A stretch of 64,000 bases of DNA, from the NCBI RefSeq assembly GCF_000834635.1, contig NZ_JXQV01000054.1:1-64000 (forward strand), in the 5' to 3' direction. Positions 39,395 to 48,016 of this stretch are shown here, one piece after another. Source of the DNA: Agrobacterium tumefaciens (GTDB lineage Bacteria > Pseudomonadota > Alphaproteobacteria > Rhizobiales > Rhizobiaceae). The notes under the pieces were generated by a model, which saw only the letters and a list, made by a program, of their open reading frames with translations, did no database searches and was not told where the DNA came from. A program made the position numbers and the translations under genes. Position 1 is the stretch's first letter, and each line of letters opens with the position of its first letter.

Positions 39395-39661
39395 ATGAAC
39401 ATCAAAAAACTGCCGCGGTCGGTTCGAGATATCGAGTGTTCAGCAACTGCCATCACCGACCTAATCGTAACTTGCGCGTTTAGAATTGACTCTGATGACT
39501 TTCAAAGTCTCGTGAGCGGATGGCAGTTCACGAGTAACAGTGTCTCCGGTGACGGAAGAGACTACGGTACGGACGCAAAGTGGGTCCATCTTTCGAGGCG
39601 GCGCTACGGTACTCTGTCTATCCAGAGAGCTTCAAAAGGGGTGGACGTGTCGATCTTGTGA
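39395..39661 (+). CDS. Hypothetical protein, N-terminus uncertain
   Basis: 88 residues from the first ATG (MNIKKLPRSVRDIECSATAI). In the same frame, upstream and without a start codon, lies YAIVVALTVGLPFAYLCYLI, a good membrane anchor or signal, followed by TDDRKDPARVAF and this ATG. The frame also directly continues from the preceding gene's stop codon. The true protein may have had an N-terminal anchor whose start was lost by a small indel near 39260-39290. No family recognised. Confidence 0.4.
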   Translation: MNIKKLPRSVRDIECSATAITDLIVTCAFRIDSDDFQSLVSGWQFTSNSVSGDGRDYGTDAKWVHLSRRRYGTLSIQRASKGVDVSIL

Positions 39662-39768
39662 CCAATATAGACCAGACTTTGGTCGTGGCGAACCGATACG
39701 AGGAGTGAAATCTGCAATGACCGCTTCTGGCGCTTTTGAGCTATGACGGCAGTCGGCCCAGAAGGGGC

Positions 39769-40413
39769 ATGGTTATGGAATCTGAGATCAAGGTGAAAAT
39801 AGCACGCAAAGTCGGCCTCCTTACAATGGGGTTGCTACTTTCGACATCGATCGTCTACGGAGGCTTAATTGCTGTAGCGTCAAAACAACAGGCGAAGGGC
39901 GTAATTTCGGACGTAACAATATATTTGGATCATCCGATCCTTTCGAGCGGAGGGACAGTGATGGTGCTGCCCACTGAGGTCGGGAAGGAAGTCTGGGCGC
40001 AGCAGCAGGGGCTAGAGAACCCGGCTGAGGGAGATCGCGTGCTTGACAATGTAAGGCCGACCCAGAGTTCGGATCGCCGACTGGGCGTAATCGTCTTTGC
40101 GCCGGTGAGCGTTGTGCGTTTCCATTTTCCACGTGGCGGCAACTACAAGTTCGCCTTCGCGCCGCTGGATCGAAGCAAGGCATCCGACCTAGAAGGCCGC
40201 ACCAAGCTCTTACGACACGGTGAAGGCACGGATGTCGATCCGAGGACCGGCAAGGATGTGCATCAGCCGCGTATTATAACCGTCCACGTCATGGGGACGG
40301 AAGCAAATGAAGAGAAAAGCCTCGACGCCGATACAGGGACGAAGTTCGTGGCGCTGGAGCACCACGCATGTCGATCCTACGGTCGTCCGCTTGTGGCGCA
40401 AAGCTGTCGATAA
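39769..40413 (+). CDS. Hypothetical membrane-anchored or secreted protein
   Basis: About 214 residues from ATG 39769 (an upstream ATG adds eleven). After VMESEIKVKIARK comes one hydrophobic helix, GLLTMGLLLSTSIVYGGLIA, then a soluble part (ISDVTIYLDHPILSSGGTVM, ...VVRFHFPRGGNYKFAFAP). Probably periplasmic and anchored. The end, HHACRSYGRPLVAQSCR, is irregular, so the C-terminus may be altered. No family recognised. Confidence 0.4.
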   Translation: MVMESEIKVKIARKVGLLTMGLLLSTSIVYGGLIAVASKQQAKGVISDVTIYLDHPILSSGGTVMVLPTEVGKEVWAQQQGLENPAEGDRVLDNVRPTQSSDRRLGVIVFAPVSVVRFHFPRGGNYKFAFAPLDRSKASDLEGRTKLLRHGEGTDVDPRTGKDVHQPRIITVHVMGTEANEEKSLDADTGTKFVALEHHACRSYGRPLVAQSCR

Positions 40414-40496
40414 AGCATATCGGCTCTTGCCCAAGGAGGCAGAGTGCAGTGTAAAGCTGGCAGGACATACCAGCTATGGCCGCATAACCTAAACAA

Positions 40497-40970
40497 ATGA
40501 CATCCGGTACACCCGTGGCGGTTCACCCCACAGCCTCGGCAGCGCATATTATGAATTACCCGACGATACACGTTATTGCTTGTTTCACACTTTGCCCCAT
40601 CATTCCTGCGCCAATCATTAGCGCAGTCATACTGCTCGCCGACCTGCCGAAGTTCATGAGCACTTTTGATTGGTACTTTTGGCTCCCAATCTACGTGGGG
40701 ATTACCCTCTGGGTCGCGGTATGTGCACTTGTTTTTTATGGAGTGCCGTCTCTCATGCTGGCGGTCGCCTACGCAACGCTGCAACTGAGGCGATGCGCAA
40801 AGCATGTATTTTTTGTATCTCTGTCAGGCGGCGCATTGGCGTTCCTGTTCAATGGCCTGTTTCTACCGCCGTTTCATGAAATTGCAGCTTTCATTCTCGG
40901 GCTGGTGACGTCCTTATTGGCCGCACTCGTCGCACTTCCAAAGCACACTACTTTAGGTTATGACCAATGA
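40497..40970 (+). CDS. Four-helix hypothetical membrane protein
   Basis: 157 residues with about four membrane segments (TIHVIACFTLCPIIPAPIIS, WLPIYVGITLWVAVCALVFY, VFFVSLSGGALAFLFNGLFL, IAAFILGLVTSLLAALVALP). Coding composition and hydrophobic pattern are convincing. No family recognised and no operon evidence. Confidence 0.5.
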   Translation: MTSGTPVAVHPTASAAHIMNYPTIHVIACFTLCPIIPAPIISAVILLADLPKFMSTFDWYFWLPIYVGITLWVAVCALVFYGVPSLMLAVAYATLQLRRCAKHVFFVSLSGGALAFLFNGLFLPPFHEIAAFILGLVTSLLAALVALPKHTTLGYDQ

Positions 40971-41146
40971 AAGTGAACTTGTTCTCCAGCGGGGCATCAC
41001 GACGGCAACTGGCGTACAGGCGACGTGATGCCACCACGGAGCCATTTCCGCTCGCAGGCAGGAGCGATGACGCCCTTTAGACCGAATATAGGCGCAAAGC
41101 GGCAGTCGCCTGTCGAGCCAACGTAGACTACGGATGTCCACTGGAC

Positions 41147-41636
41147 TCAATCTCTCCTTTCTGAGCCAACAAAATCTATAAATGCTCTCAGCGGCGCGGG
41201 CATGAACCTGCGGGAGAAATATAGGCTGAGACCGTCGAAGGTCGTCCACCACTCCGGCAGAATTGGTTCGAGGTCGCCAGAAGCGAAGTAGGGCTGTAAC
41301 CAGTTTTCGAACGTATAGATGAGGCCACGGCTGGATCGGGCGAAATCAATTGCGGCGGCGGCATCCCCCCACGACCAGCCGTCCCTGTGGATCGACCGTG
41401 AGTGCTTCGCCCTCCCTTTCGAACTCCCAGAGCACATAAGCCCCGCTGGAGAATCTAAGTCGGATGCACTCGTGATCAAGCACATCGCTTGGATGCTGAG
41501 GCCTTCTTCGACCTGCAAGGTACGATGGACTTGCGGCAAGTGCGCACCTTTGCCTGCGCGGACCCAACGGTACGGCGATCATGTCTTGAGCGAGATGCTC
41601 GCCATAGCGAATGCCTGCATCACATCCGGCGTCCAC
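41147..41636 (-). pseudogene. LysR effector-domain remnant, frameshifted
   Basis: Two overlapping frames together read as the second half of a LysR regulator: DAGIRYGEHLAQDMIAVPLG, SYLAGRRRPQHPSDVLDHEC, DPQGRLVVGG, then after a shift near 41350 DAAAAIDFARSSRGLIYTFE, WLQPYFASGDLEPILPEW, and LRAFIDFVGSERRD. The helix-turn-helix half is absent and no start codon precedes it in the right place. A decayed regulator gene. Confidence 0.65.
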
Positions 41637-41646
41637 GAGCCTACCT

Positions 41647-41754
41647 ATGCAGCAAGAGCCTCAGCCACTGCCCCGGCAAGCTGCGGTAAAGCCCAAGACA
41701 TATCGGGCGAAGAGAATGGGCCGAGAGTACGGCGAACGCAAAAACTGGTGGTAA
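41647..41754 (+). CDS. Tiny basic ORF followed by a terminator
   Basis: ATG 41647 to TAA 41754: 35 residues, MQQEPQPLPRQAAVKPKTYR then AKRMGREYGERKNWW. It ends 17 bases before a strong rho-independent terminator. No good ribosome-binding site is visible and nothing like it is recognised, so this may be chance, but the terminator implies some transcript ends here. Confidence 0.25.
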   Translation: MQQEPQPLPRQAAVKPKTYRAKRMGREYGERKNWW

Positions 41755-41771
41755 CACCGCATGACAACAGG

Positions 41772-41802
41772 AAAGCGCTGCTAGAAATGGCAGCGCTTTT
41801 TT
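41772..41802 (+). terminator. Rho-independent terminator
   Basis: AAAGCGCTGC (41772-41781), an eight-base loop, GCAGCGCTTT (41790-41799) and a run of T to 41802. Ten paired bases with a T tract: a strong plus-strand terminator. The upstream plus-strand transcript has no obvious large gene. Confidence 0.7.
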
Positions 41803-41893
41803 CACATCAGCGCCATAGGTGTCCGAAGCCCAGATAATGGCACCGGCATCGTGTGCGTCGCCTGTGAAGTTGCCCAATTGAGCCGACAGTTGC

Positions 41894-42265
41894 TTATCCA
41901 ACACTCACTTCATGCGCGGTAGCGATACCAAATGCTGCCGCTGCGAGTGCAAAGGCAACAAAGAGGAAAAGATGGCATCGCCCAACGAGGGTTAAAAAGT
42001 ATGCTTTCATTTCCTCGCCAAATATCCCGATTTTCAGCAGAATCCGGTCACCAGCGTTGTGGTCTTTATTCGAAAAAAGATCGCTTTCCCAAAGAGGTCC
42101 AAAGTCCTTTCGTCGGCTGAGACGGATGAACATGACGAGTTGAAGGCATGTTGCGCACAAGATCGCGATGCCGCCACACAATATGAAGCCTTCTCTCAAC
42201 GGTTTACTTTCTCTGTTATCGAAGCCAGCCCACCCAAATGTACCCGGGTACGACACTTTGCTCAA
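41894..42265 (-). CDS. Hypothetical two-helix membrane protein
   Basis: 123 residues with two membrane segments, GFILCGGIAILCATCLQLVM and AYFLTLVGRCHLFLFVAFAL running into AAAAFGIATAHE. The loop between is charged. Same size and layout as the protein at 37310-37648, but I see no clear residue-level relation. No family recognised. Confidence 0.4.
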   Translation of the reverse strand: MSKVSYPGTFGWAGFDNRESKPLREGFILCGGIAILCATCLQLVMFIRLSRRKDFGPLWESDLFSNKDHNAGDRILLKIGIFGEEMKAYFLTLVGRCHLFLFVAFALAAAAFGIATAHEVSVG

Positions 42266-42586
42266 CCTACTAAAATATCAGAATGCAAGTGCTCGTTGCA
42301 ACAGCAAGTGGAGATGCTGCATTCTCGATCCAAGCAGCCAACAATTCTCGTTGCGTTAGCTTCGGTAGTCCTTGGGATGCCGGTGGGGCGATGATCTCGT
42401 ACAGCACACAAATTCAGAGTTTGTAGAAATAGACCGTGCCTCTGCGATGAGGGCGGTAGCCTTGGAAGCGTTTGAGTATGGGAATTTGCAGTCGCTCTTG
42501 TCAGAGAATGACTGCTCTTGATTAGTAATGTCTATGATCGCGCTCGGCGTAAAGGATGCGAATTCAATAGCAACCCAGTCTCACGA
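42266..42586. other. Intergenic stretch before repeat copy C
   Basis: About 320 bases with no coding-like frame, hairpin or repeat that I can support. It separates the membrane-protein gene from repeat copy C. Confidence 0.35.
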
Positions 42587-42760
42587 CCGCAATTGGCGCG
42601 ATGCGGAAGCCAGCGTGCGATCCGGAGGAGACATAGAGATGCGAAACCGGTGGGCCCGCATCCCATAATCGCTGGATGCGTATCACCAACTCTTTTGCAA
42701 AAGTTCGCCTGATGGAGCGCAAGCGTAGAAACCTGCTGTGGGTCCATATGCGTGGGTCGT
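42587..42760. repeat. Dispersed repeat, copy C
   Basis: Third copy of the element also at 14916-15060 and 37884-38050. Blocks: GCAATTGGCGCGATGCGG, CCGGAGGAGACATAGAGATG, GGGCCCGCATCCCATAATCG, CTTTTGCAAAAGTTC and CTGCTGTGGGTCCATATGCG. It overlaps the 3' end of the SDR gene, whose last about 25 codons lie inside it. Confidence 0.75.
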
Positions 42761-43429
42761 TGCTAGAGCGAATGCAGGACGCGCGCCATCTTCGGGCGAG
42801 TGCCCCGCTCCGTTGCCTGTCATATCAGTCGATGTGAGGCCGGGGTCCACCGCGTTGACTTTGATCCCCTCCCGATCCAACTCCTTCGCGAGCTTTACGG
42901 TCAACATGTTCAGCGCAGTCTTGGAGGCGCAGTATCCGCCAAAACCGACCGCCCATGTTTCGCTGCGCATGTCTAGGGCGTCTGTCAGCGAACTCAGTCC
43001 GCTGCTCATCATGACAATCCGGGCCGCTTTCGATTTGCGCAATAACGGCAAGAAGCCTTGAGTGACGCGCATTACCCCGAATACGTTCGTGGTGAACATC
43101 CGCTGCATCTCATCGATTGACTCCTCGGCAAGAGAGGGAGGCGGACCGAACATGAGCCCGGCATTGTTGACCAAAACGTCGAGGCGCCCCACCTCACTCT
43201 CGACGGTTTTGGCGGCGCTGGAAACGCTCGCATCGTCTGTGACATCGAGTTGCAATGCACGGGCGTCGATCCCGTCTCCTCGCAGTTCGCAAGCTGCTAA
43301 CTCCCCCCGTGACATATCTCGGCAACCCAGCCAGACCGTGTGTCCGGCTACTCCAAGCTGCCGCGCGATGGCGAACCCAATTCCCTTGTTTGCTCCCGTG
43401 ACGAGCGCAGTGGGCGATGTGTGAGTCAT
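42683..43429 (-). CDS. Short-chain dehydrogenase/reductase, C-terminus formed by repeat DNA
   Basis: 248 residues from ATG 43427-43429 (MTHTSPTALVTGANKGIGFA). Rossmann loop TGANKGIG, NNAG in VLVNNAGLMFG, catalytic Ser in IVMMSSGLSS, Y-C-A-S-K in GGYCASKTALNMLTVKLAKE (Tyr and Lys). NAD(P)-dependent oxidoreductase of unknown substrate. The last about 30 residues (HAYGPTAGFYACAPSGELLQ then KSW) come from repeat copy C, replacing the usual D-G-P-T-G-G-F-F ending. Probably still folded. A MarR regulator lies upstream. Confidence 0.8.
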   Translation of the reverse strand: MTHTSPTALVTGANKGIGFAIARQLGVAGHTVWLGCRDMSRGELAACELRGDGIDARALQLDVTDDASVSSAAKTVESEVGRLDVLVNNAGLMFGPPPSLAEESIDEMQRMFTTNVFGVMRVTQGFLPLLRKSKAARIVMMSSGLSSLTDALDMRSETWAVGFGGYCASKTALNMLTVKLAKELDREGIKVNAVDPGLTSTDMTGNGAGHSPEDGARPAFALATTHAYGPTAGFYACAPSGELLQKSW

Positions 43430-43466
43430 GATAAAGTCCCTGACCATTTCGATGCCAGAGACTTAC

Positions 43467-43479
43467 TACGAATTTCGTA
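43467..43479. promoter_or_regulatory. Palindrome in the SDR/MarR spacer, candidate MarR operator
   Basis: TACGAATTTCGTA is a perfect palindrome around one central base, placed about 38 bases before the SDR start and just past the end of the marR gene. A further half site TTCGTA lies at 43490-43495. MarR proteins bind such short dyads. Confidence 0.5.
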
Positions 43480-43483
43480 TTAT

Positions 43484-43918
43484 TCAACCTTCGTATTTTG
43501 AGATTTGTTGGGTTAGCCTCAGAAATTCGGTTTGGTCAACGGGATCGAGGGCTTGAAGCATTGCTTGGCAGGAGGCTCGATACCCGTCAACATAGCCTGC
43601 AACCGCTTCCTTTCCCTTGTTTGTGATCGTGAGAGCCACCGACCTGCGGTTTGCCTCTGGCCGCTGCCGTTCAATCATGTCCCGACGGACCAGCCGGTCG
43701 GCCGAAGACGACATTGTCGTCAGAGCGACCTGAAGGTGCCGGGCAACATCCCCTAGGTTACACTCGGGATGCTCATCGATAAAAAGAAGCGCTTGAATGT
43801 CGAGGGGGTTCAGCGAGTTTTGCATGACTGCCGCTGCCTCCGCAACCTTGAAACGACGGGTAAAGCGCTCAAAGGCGGTAGCAAGTTTTTCGATTTGTTC
43901 AGGCGTAGGTTCTGTCAT
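43484..43918 (-). CDS. MarR-family regulator
   Basis: 144 residues with a winged helix: NPLDIQALLFIDEHPECNLG, then DVARHLQVALTTMSSSADRL and the wing IERQRPEANRRSVALTITNK. It lies just upstream of the SDR gene on the same strand, so it likely controls that gene and itself through the palindrome between them. Effector unknown, often an aromatic or oxidant. Confidence 0.85.
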   Translation of the reverse strand: MTEPTPEQIEKLATAFERFTRRFKVAEAAAVMQNSLNPLDIQALLFIDEHPECNLGDVARHLQVALTTMSSSADRLVRRDMIERQRPEANRRSVALTITNKGKEAVAGYVDGYRASCQAMLQALDPVDQTEFLRLTQQISKYEG

Positions 43919-44311
43919 TCCCGGTATTAAGCATTTCTACTCGGAGAACGTAAGTCATTACCCTAGAATAGGCATTCCTCGAATCTTGAGTGGTAACCGC
44001 TTGTGGCGCTAAGCTACTGAGGTCGCCGACCCAAGCCATCCACTCAGAAGAGCAAGCAGTTGTTTAAGTAAAAAAATTGAGGTCGACAGAACTACTGAAA
44101 TAAAGGCCAGCCGTTCGATTCCATTCAAGGTGATCCATACGAACCGATAGGTTATTGGTGCATAAAGTTTGACTAACATCTTTACGCTCTGATATTCGCG
44201 CTCTGGTCATAAGAAAACAAGCACCACATAAAAGTACGGCATTCGGTAGCAGAATGCACCAGTTTTAGGTCGGCCCGATCGCTATGTTGACTCTGCACAC
44301 GGGAGCCTTTC
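43919..44311. other. Intergenic region upstream of marR
   Basis: About 390 bases. It must contain the marR promoter. No coding-like frame, RNA or repeat that I can support; the composition is more A/T-rich around 44040-44180. Confidence 0.35.
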
Positions 44312-44683
44312 ATGAGCGTGGCGGACGAGTTGAAGCAGAAACGGGCGGAGCTAGAATCGAGGCTCTCGGAGATCGCCAAGGAGCAGATCGAGCTTCAGAA
44401 GCTGGTCATCGCATAGGACTTAGTCATCAGCACTTTTGATCCCGATTATCAGCTTGCTTCCACTGCAGGACCTGCGCGCATCGCCCGCGAACCCGGAGGG
44501 CTGTCGGCTGAGGCCAAGGCTGCTATTGGAAGGGTGAACAAACGCCAAACCGTTCTTGAGGTCCTTCGGGAAGCAGGCAAGCCAATCACGAACACCGACT
44601 GCGCGTCAAAATTCGCGGCCAAGCTAAGGATCAAGTGCGAGGAACCCGAGATGGCCCAGATCGCGAGCAAATGCCGATCATAG
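44312..44683 (+). pseudogene. Hypothetical gene interrupted by an in-frame amber codon
   Basis: ATG 44312 gives MSVADELKQKRAELESRLSE then IAKEQIELQKLVIA and TAG (44414-44416). The same frame continues without a shift as DLVISTFDPDYQLASTAGPA, then AAIGRVNKRQTVLEVLREAG, KPITNTDCASKFAAKLRIKC, to TAG 44681-44683. The two halves read as one protein: an N-terminal coiled coil then an F-D-P-x-Y segment and a helix-turn-helix-like end, a layout seen in rhizobial small proteins. A single base change explains the stop. Confidence 0.6.
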
Positions 44684-44784
44684 CAGATACAATGCTTTGG
44701 TAATTTTGCCAAACTTGAGGATGTCGTTTCTTTGGGCGACTATGATCGGGTCCGTCCTGAGTGGAAAGTAGTTCAAGTGAAACC

Positions 44785-46164
44785 TCAGCTCTCGCGCAGA
44801 CCACGCCGGAATGCATCGAGGAAGGGTTCGAGGAGGTAGCTGACGACGGTACGCTCACCTGTGACAATCATCACTTCGGCCGGCATGCCCGCAAGAAGAA
44901 TGTATTCATCGCCAATGCGCGACAGATCCTCCTTAAGAACCTCTACGCGCGCCAGAAAGAAAGATTGTCCTGTCACTTGGTCCACCATGCTGTCTGCAGA
45001 TACGTCCCGGACGAAACCGTTGATGCGCGGCAACCCTCTGCTGGAATAGGCTGTCAGATGTATGATTGCGGGAAGCTGGGGCCGAACAATGTCGATGTCG
45101 CGGGGAGATATATGAACATCTATCAAGAGGCGCTCACCGGTGGGCACAATATCCATTATGGGCTCGCCTGGTTTGATAACGCCGGCTGTCGTCTTGAAAC
45201 GGGAATTGACCACCTTCCCACTGACAGGGGCGATAATCGTTGTACGCTCTAGAATATCCCGGCTGCTATTGAGCCTCTCCGAGATTTCGGCATACTCTGT
45301 ACGCAAACGCTCGAGTTCGGTAGAAATTTCCTGAGCGCGGTCCGCTTCCAGTGAAATTTTCTGAGTTGCCAGTTCGTCGAGCCGTTGCTTGACCTCGGCA
45401 ATGGCACCAACGTGCTTTCCGCGTTCACCAAACAGAGCTGCTTTTGATCTTTCAAGGCGTAACACTTCGGTTTTGGTCGTCAATCCGCGTTTGAACAACG
45501 ATTCCTTACCCTTGAGTTCATCCTCAACAAATGTGATCTGCGCAGAAGCACTGTCCAGTTGCGACTGAAATGCTCCAATTTGCTCATAAAACTGAGCGAC
45601 CCGGTTCTCGATAATTCTTAGTTGCGCACGAAAAGCGTCTCCACGCTTTTCAAACAGTGAGGTCTGGCCTTGGAGCATCGCCTCCAAATGGGGGCTCATG
45701 GCCCCCAGCAACTCGGCGGGAAAGACGATCTGGTCCATTCCTGACTGCTCCGACAGGAGGCGTGCCCGCATGGCCTGCAGGGTCTGTGCCTGCTCCGTCA
45801 GCATTTCATTCATCGCCAATGTCTGTGTTGCTTGTAACGTCACGAGCACCTGTCCTGCGGAAACCTCGTCACCGTCCTTCGCCTTGATTTCCTGAATAAT
45901 GCCACCTTCGAGGTGCTGAACCGTCCTGCGGCTTCCGTCCGGACTGATGATTCCTGTGGCAACAGCCCCGCTGGCAAGGGGTGCTACGCTTGCCCAACCG
46001 AGCGAACCGACCAAAAATATGAGAATGACCCAAAAGCCAATTCTTGCAGGGCCACGCACCGTCGCTGCTAAGCGCGGCCTGACCGGTTCGATTTCCAGCA
46101 TAGGCGACACCTCGCGGGAAGCCGCCGCCGAGCGGATAAAGAGGTTCTGCGGTTTCATATTCAT
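44785..46164 (-). CDS. HlyD-family type I secretion membrane-fusion protein (PrtE type)
   Basis: 459 residues. One N-terminal membrane helix (IGFWVILIFLVGSLGWASVA), a lipoyl half (VQHLEGGIIQEIKAKDGDEV), long coiled-coil hairpin about residues 120-320 (LDSASAQITFVEDELKGKES), second lipoyl half (TTIIAPVSGKVVNSRF) and a beta-barrel. It links the inner-membrane ABC transporter to an outer-membrane channel. Last gene of the operon after the ABC transporter. The TolC-type channel is not in this window. Confidence 0.92.
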   Translation of the reverse strand: MNMKPQNLFIRSAAASREVSPMLEIEPVRPRLAATVRGPARIGFWVILIFLVGSLGWASVAPLASGAVATGIISPDGSRRTVQHLEGGIIQEIKAKDGDEVSAGQVLVTLQATQTLAMNEMLTEQAQTLQAMRARLLSEQSGMDQIVFPAELLGAMSPHLEAMLQGQTSLFEKRGDAFRAQLRIIENRVAQFYEQIGAFQSQLDSASAQITFVEDELKGKESLFKRGLTTKTEVLRLERSKAALFGERGKHVGAIAEVKQRLDELATQKISLEADRAQEISTELERLRTEYAEISERLNSSRDILERTTIIAPVSGKVVNSRFKTTAGVIKPGEPIMDIVPTGERLLIDVHISPRDIDIVRPQLPAIIHLTAYSSRGLPRINGFVRDVSADSMVDQVTGQSFFLARVEVLKEDLSRIGDEYILLAGMPAEVMIVTGERTVVSYLLEPFLDAFRRGLRES

Positions 46165-46230
46165 AGTGTGTACTCCCGATGCTCTGTGGGTTAAATGACT
46201 ATGATGGTACGCCTCGAGTTCTCCGCTTGT

Positions 46231-47988
46231 TCAAGATCCAGCTTCTTCAAATTCATCATGCGCCTTGCGGGTCATTCGTTTGTTGTCATCGCTTGCCAGA
46301 CGAAGGCGGCCGATGACCTCCTCCGTCGTACCGTAAAGTTCGATCTTTCCATCCCTCATGAGGATCATCTTGTCGGCCTGTGCCAGCGTTGAAGGCCGGT
46401 GGCCGACAATAAGGAGGGCAGCACCTGTTTCTTTCAAATCACGTATGGTGGCGGCGAGCGCAACTTCTCCTGCCTGGTCGAGATTGGCGTTGGGCTCGTC
46501 AAGGACCACCAGCTTCGGGCGTCCAAATACGGCACGAGCAAGCCCAATGCGCTGCCGTTGTCCACCTGAGAGGCGGGCGCCAGCCTCGCCGATCTGCGTT
46601 TCGTAGCCTTGCGGCAGCCGCTGGATCAACTCATGCGCATGGGCTAAAACCGCTGCTTGGATGATGTCCTGATCCGATGCAGTGCGCATCCGAGCAATGT
46701 TGTCGCGAATAGAACCTGCAAAGAGTTCGACATCCTGTGGCAGATACCCAATGGCAGCCCCGAGTTGATCGATCTGCCAGTGATGAAGATCAGTCCCGTC
46801 CAGGCGGACAACTCCATCCGTGGGAACCGTGACACCAGTCAGCAAGCGACAGAGCGTGCTTTTGCCGCTTGCTGATGCTCCGATTACGGCCAGCGCCTCA
46901 CCGGGTATCATCTTGAAGCTGACATTATTGAGGATCGGTGCGCGGGTGCCTGGTATGCTGTAGCTCACCCGATCGACTGAAACATCACCATATGGCTCAG
47001 GCATCCGCGTTCTCACGGGCTCAGGTGGTATGCCTTCAAGGCGAGTTTTCAGACGTCCGTATGCTATTTGAGTGGCGACAAGACTGCGCCAACTTCCCAA
47101 TATGAGCTCTAGGGGCGCGAGTGCCCGTCCGAGAAGAATGGAGGACGCGATCATCGCTCCACCGGTGGCCTCACCGATAATGACCAGATAAGCACCCAGC
47201 CCGAGAGTTGCTGATTGGACGGAATAGCGAGCAAATTTGGTAAAACCAATTATGCCAGCGCCTCGCTCTGCACTGAGTGATGTGTCGGTCAGGTAACTGT
47301 CGTTGGTTATTTTCCATCGATCGGTCAAACCTGGAAGCATTCCCATGGCTCGCACGACTTCAGCATTGCGAATTGTCATGTCTGCTTGCTGCAGCGCGAC
47401 GAGTTGCGCCGCGCTTGCAGTTTGCGTTGAACCCCGTGTCAGGGTCTCGTTCAGTATTCCGATGAGAATCAGAAAAACCGCTGACCCGGTGGCGAACATG
47501 CCGAGGGTGGGATGCAAGAGCCAGATCATAGCCAGAAATGCAGGCGTCCAGGGTGCGTCAAACAGGGCGGTTAACGCTTGAGACGACAGAAATGACTGCA
47601 CTTGGGCGAGATCGCGCAACGGTTGGGTGCCGGCCATGTCACCGATGAGCCTTGCCCGCACACCGCTCGCCAAAAGGATTGGGGACAAGCGCGAATTTAG
47701 CCAGCACGCCATGCGCGTGCTGATCATGCTCCGGATTGCATCCAGAAAACCAAGAACTGCAAAAGCGGCGAACATCCCGATGGTGAGGAGAGCAAGCGTC
47801 TCTAACCGGCCTGTTGTCAACACCCGGTCATAGACCTGAAGCATATAAATGGGCGAGGCGAGCATCAAGATATTGATCGCGAGGCTAAAGAGGGCAAGTA
47901 GAATTAGCACGGAGCCTATCTGCTCCTTTGTCTGGTCGAGTTCAGTCTTTCGAAACCCACGGCGTCTGTTTCTGTTTTTCCCGATCAT
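46231..47988 (-). CDS. Type I secretion ABC transporter (PrtD type)
   Basis: 585 residues. N-terminal six-helix exporter domain (LILLALFSLAINILMLASPI), then nucleotide-binding domain with Walker A AVIGASASGKSTLCRLLTGV, signature LSGGQRQRIGLARAVF, Walker B LVVLDEPNANLD and the H-loop His in LLIVGHRPSTLAQ. No C39 peptidase domain, so the substrate carries an uncleaved C-terminal signal, as RTX proteins do. It follows the large RTX gene by 28 bases and precedes the HlyD gene, forming one operon. Confidence 0.93.
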   Translation of the reverse strand: MIGKNRNRRRGFRKTELDQTKEQIGSVLILLALFSLAINILMLASPIYMLQVYDRVLTTGRLETLALLTIGMFAAFAVLGFLDAIRSMISTRMACWLNSRLSPILLASGVRARLIGDMAGTQPLRDLAQVQSFLSSQALTALFDAPWTPAFLAMIWLLHPTLGMFATGSAVFLILIGILNETLTRGSTQTASAAQLVALQQADMTIRNAEVVRAMGMLPGLTDRWKITNDSYLTDTSLSAERGAGIIGFTKFARYSVQSATLGLGAYLVIIGEATGGAMIASSILLGRALAPLELILGSWRSLVATQIAYGRLKTRLEGIPPEPVRTRMPEPYGDVSVDRVSYSIPGTRAPILNNVSFKMIPGEALAVIGASASGKSTLCRLLTGVTVPTDGVVRLDGTDLHHWQIDQLGAAIGYLPQDVELFAGSIRDNIARMRTASDQDIIQAAVLAHAHELIQRLPQGYETQIGEAGARLSGGQRQRIGLARAVFGRPKLVVLDEPNANLDQAGEVALAATIRDLKETGAALLIVGHRPSTLAQADKMILMRDGKIELYGTTEEVIGRLRLASDDNKRMTRKAHDEFEEAGS

Positions 47989-48016
47989 TGTCTTGCCCCT
48001 CTCCGTTGCCTCCGTC

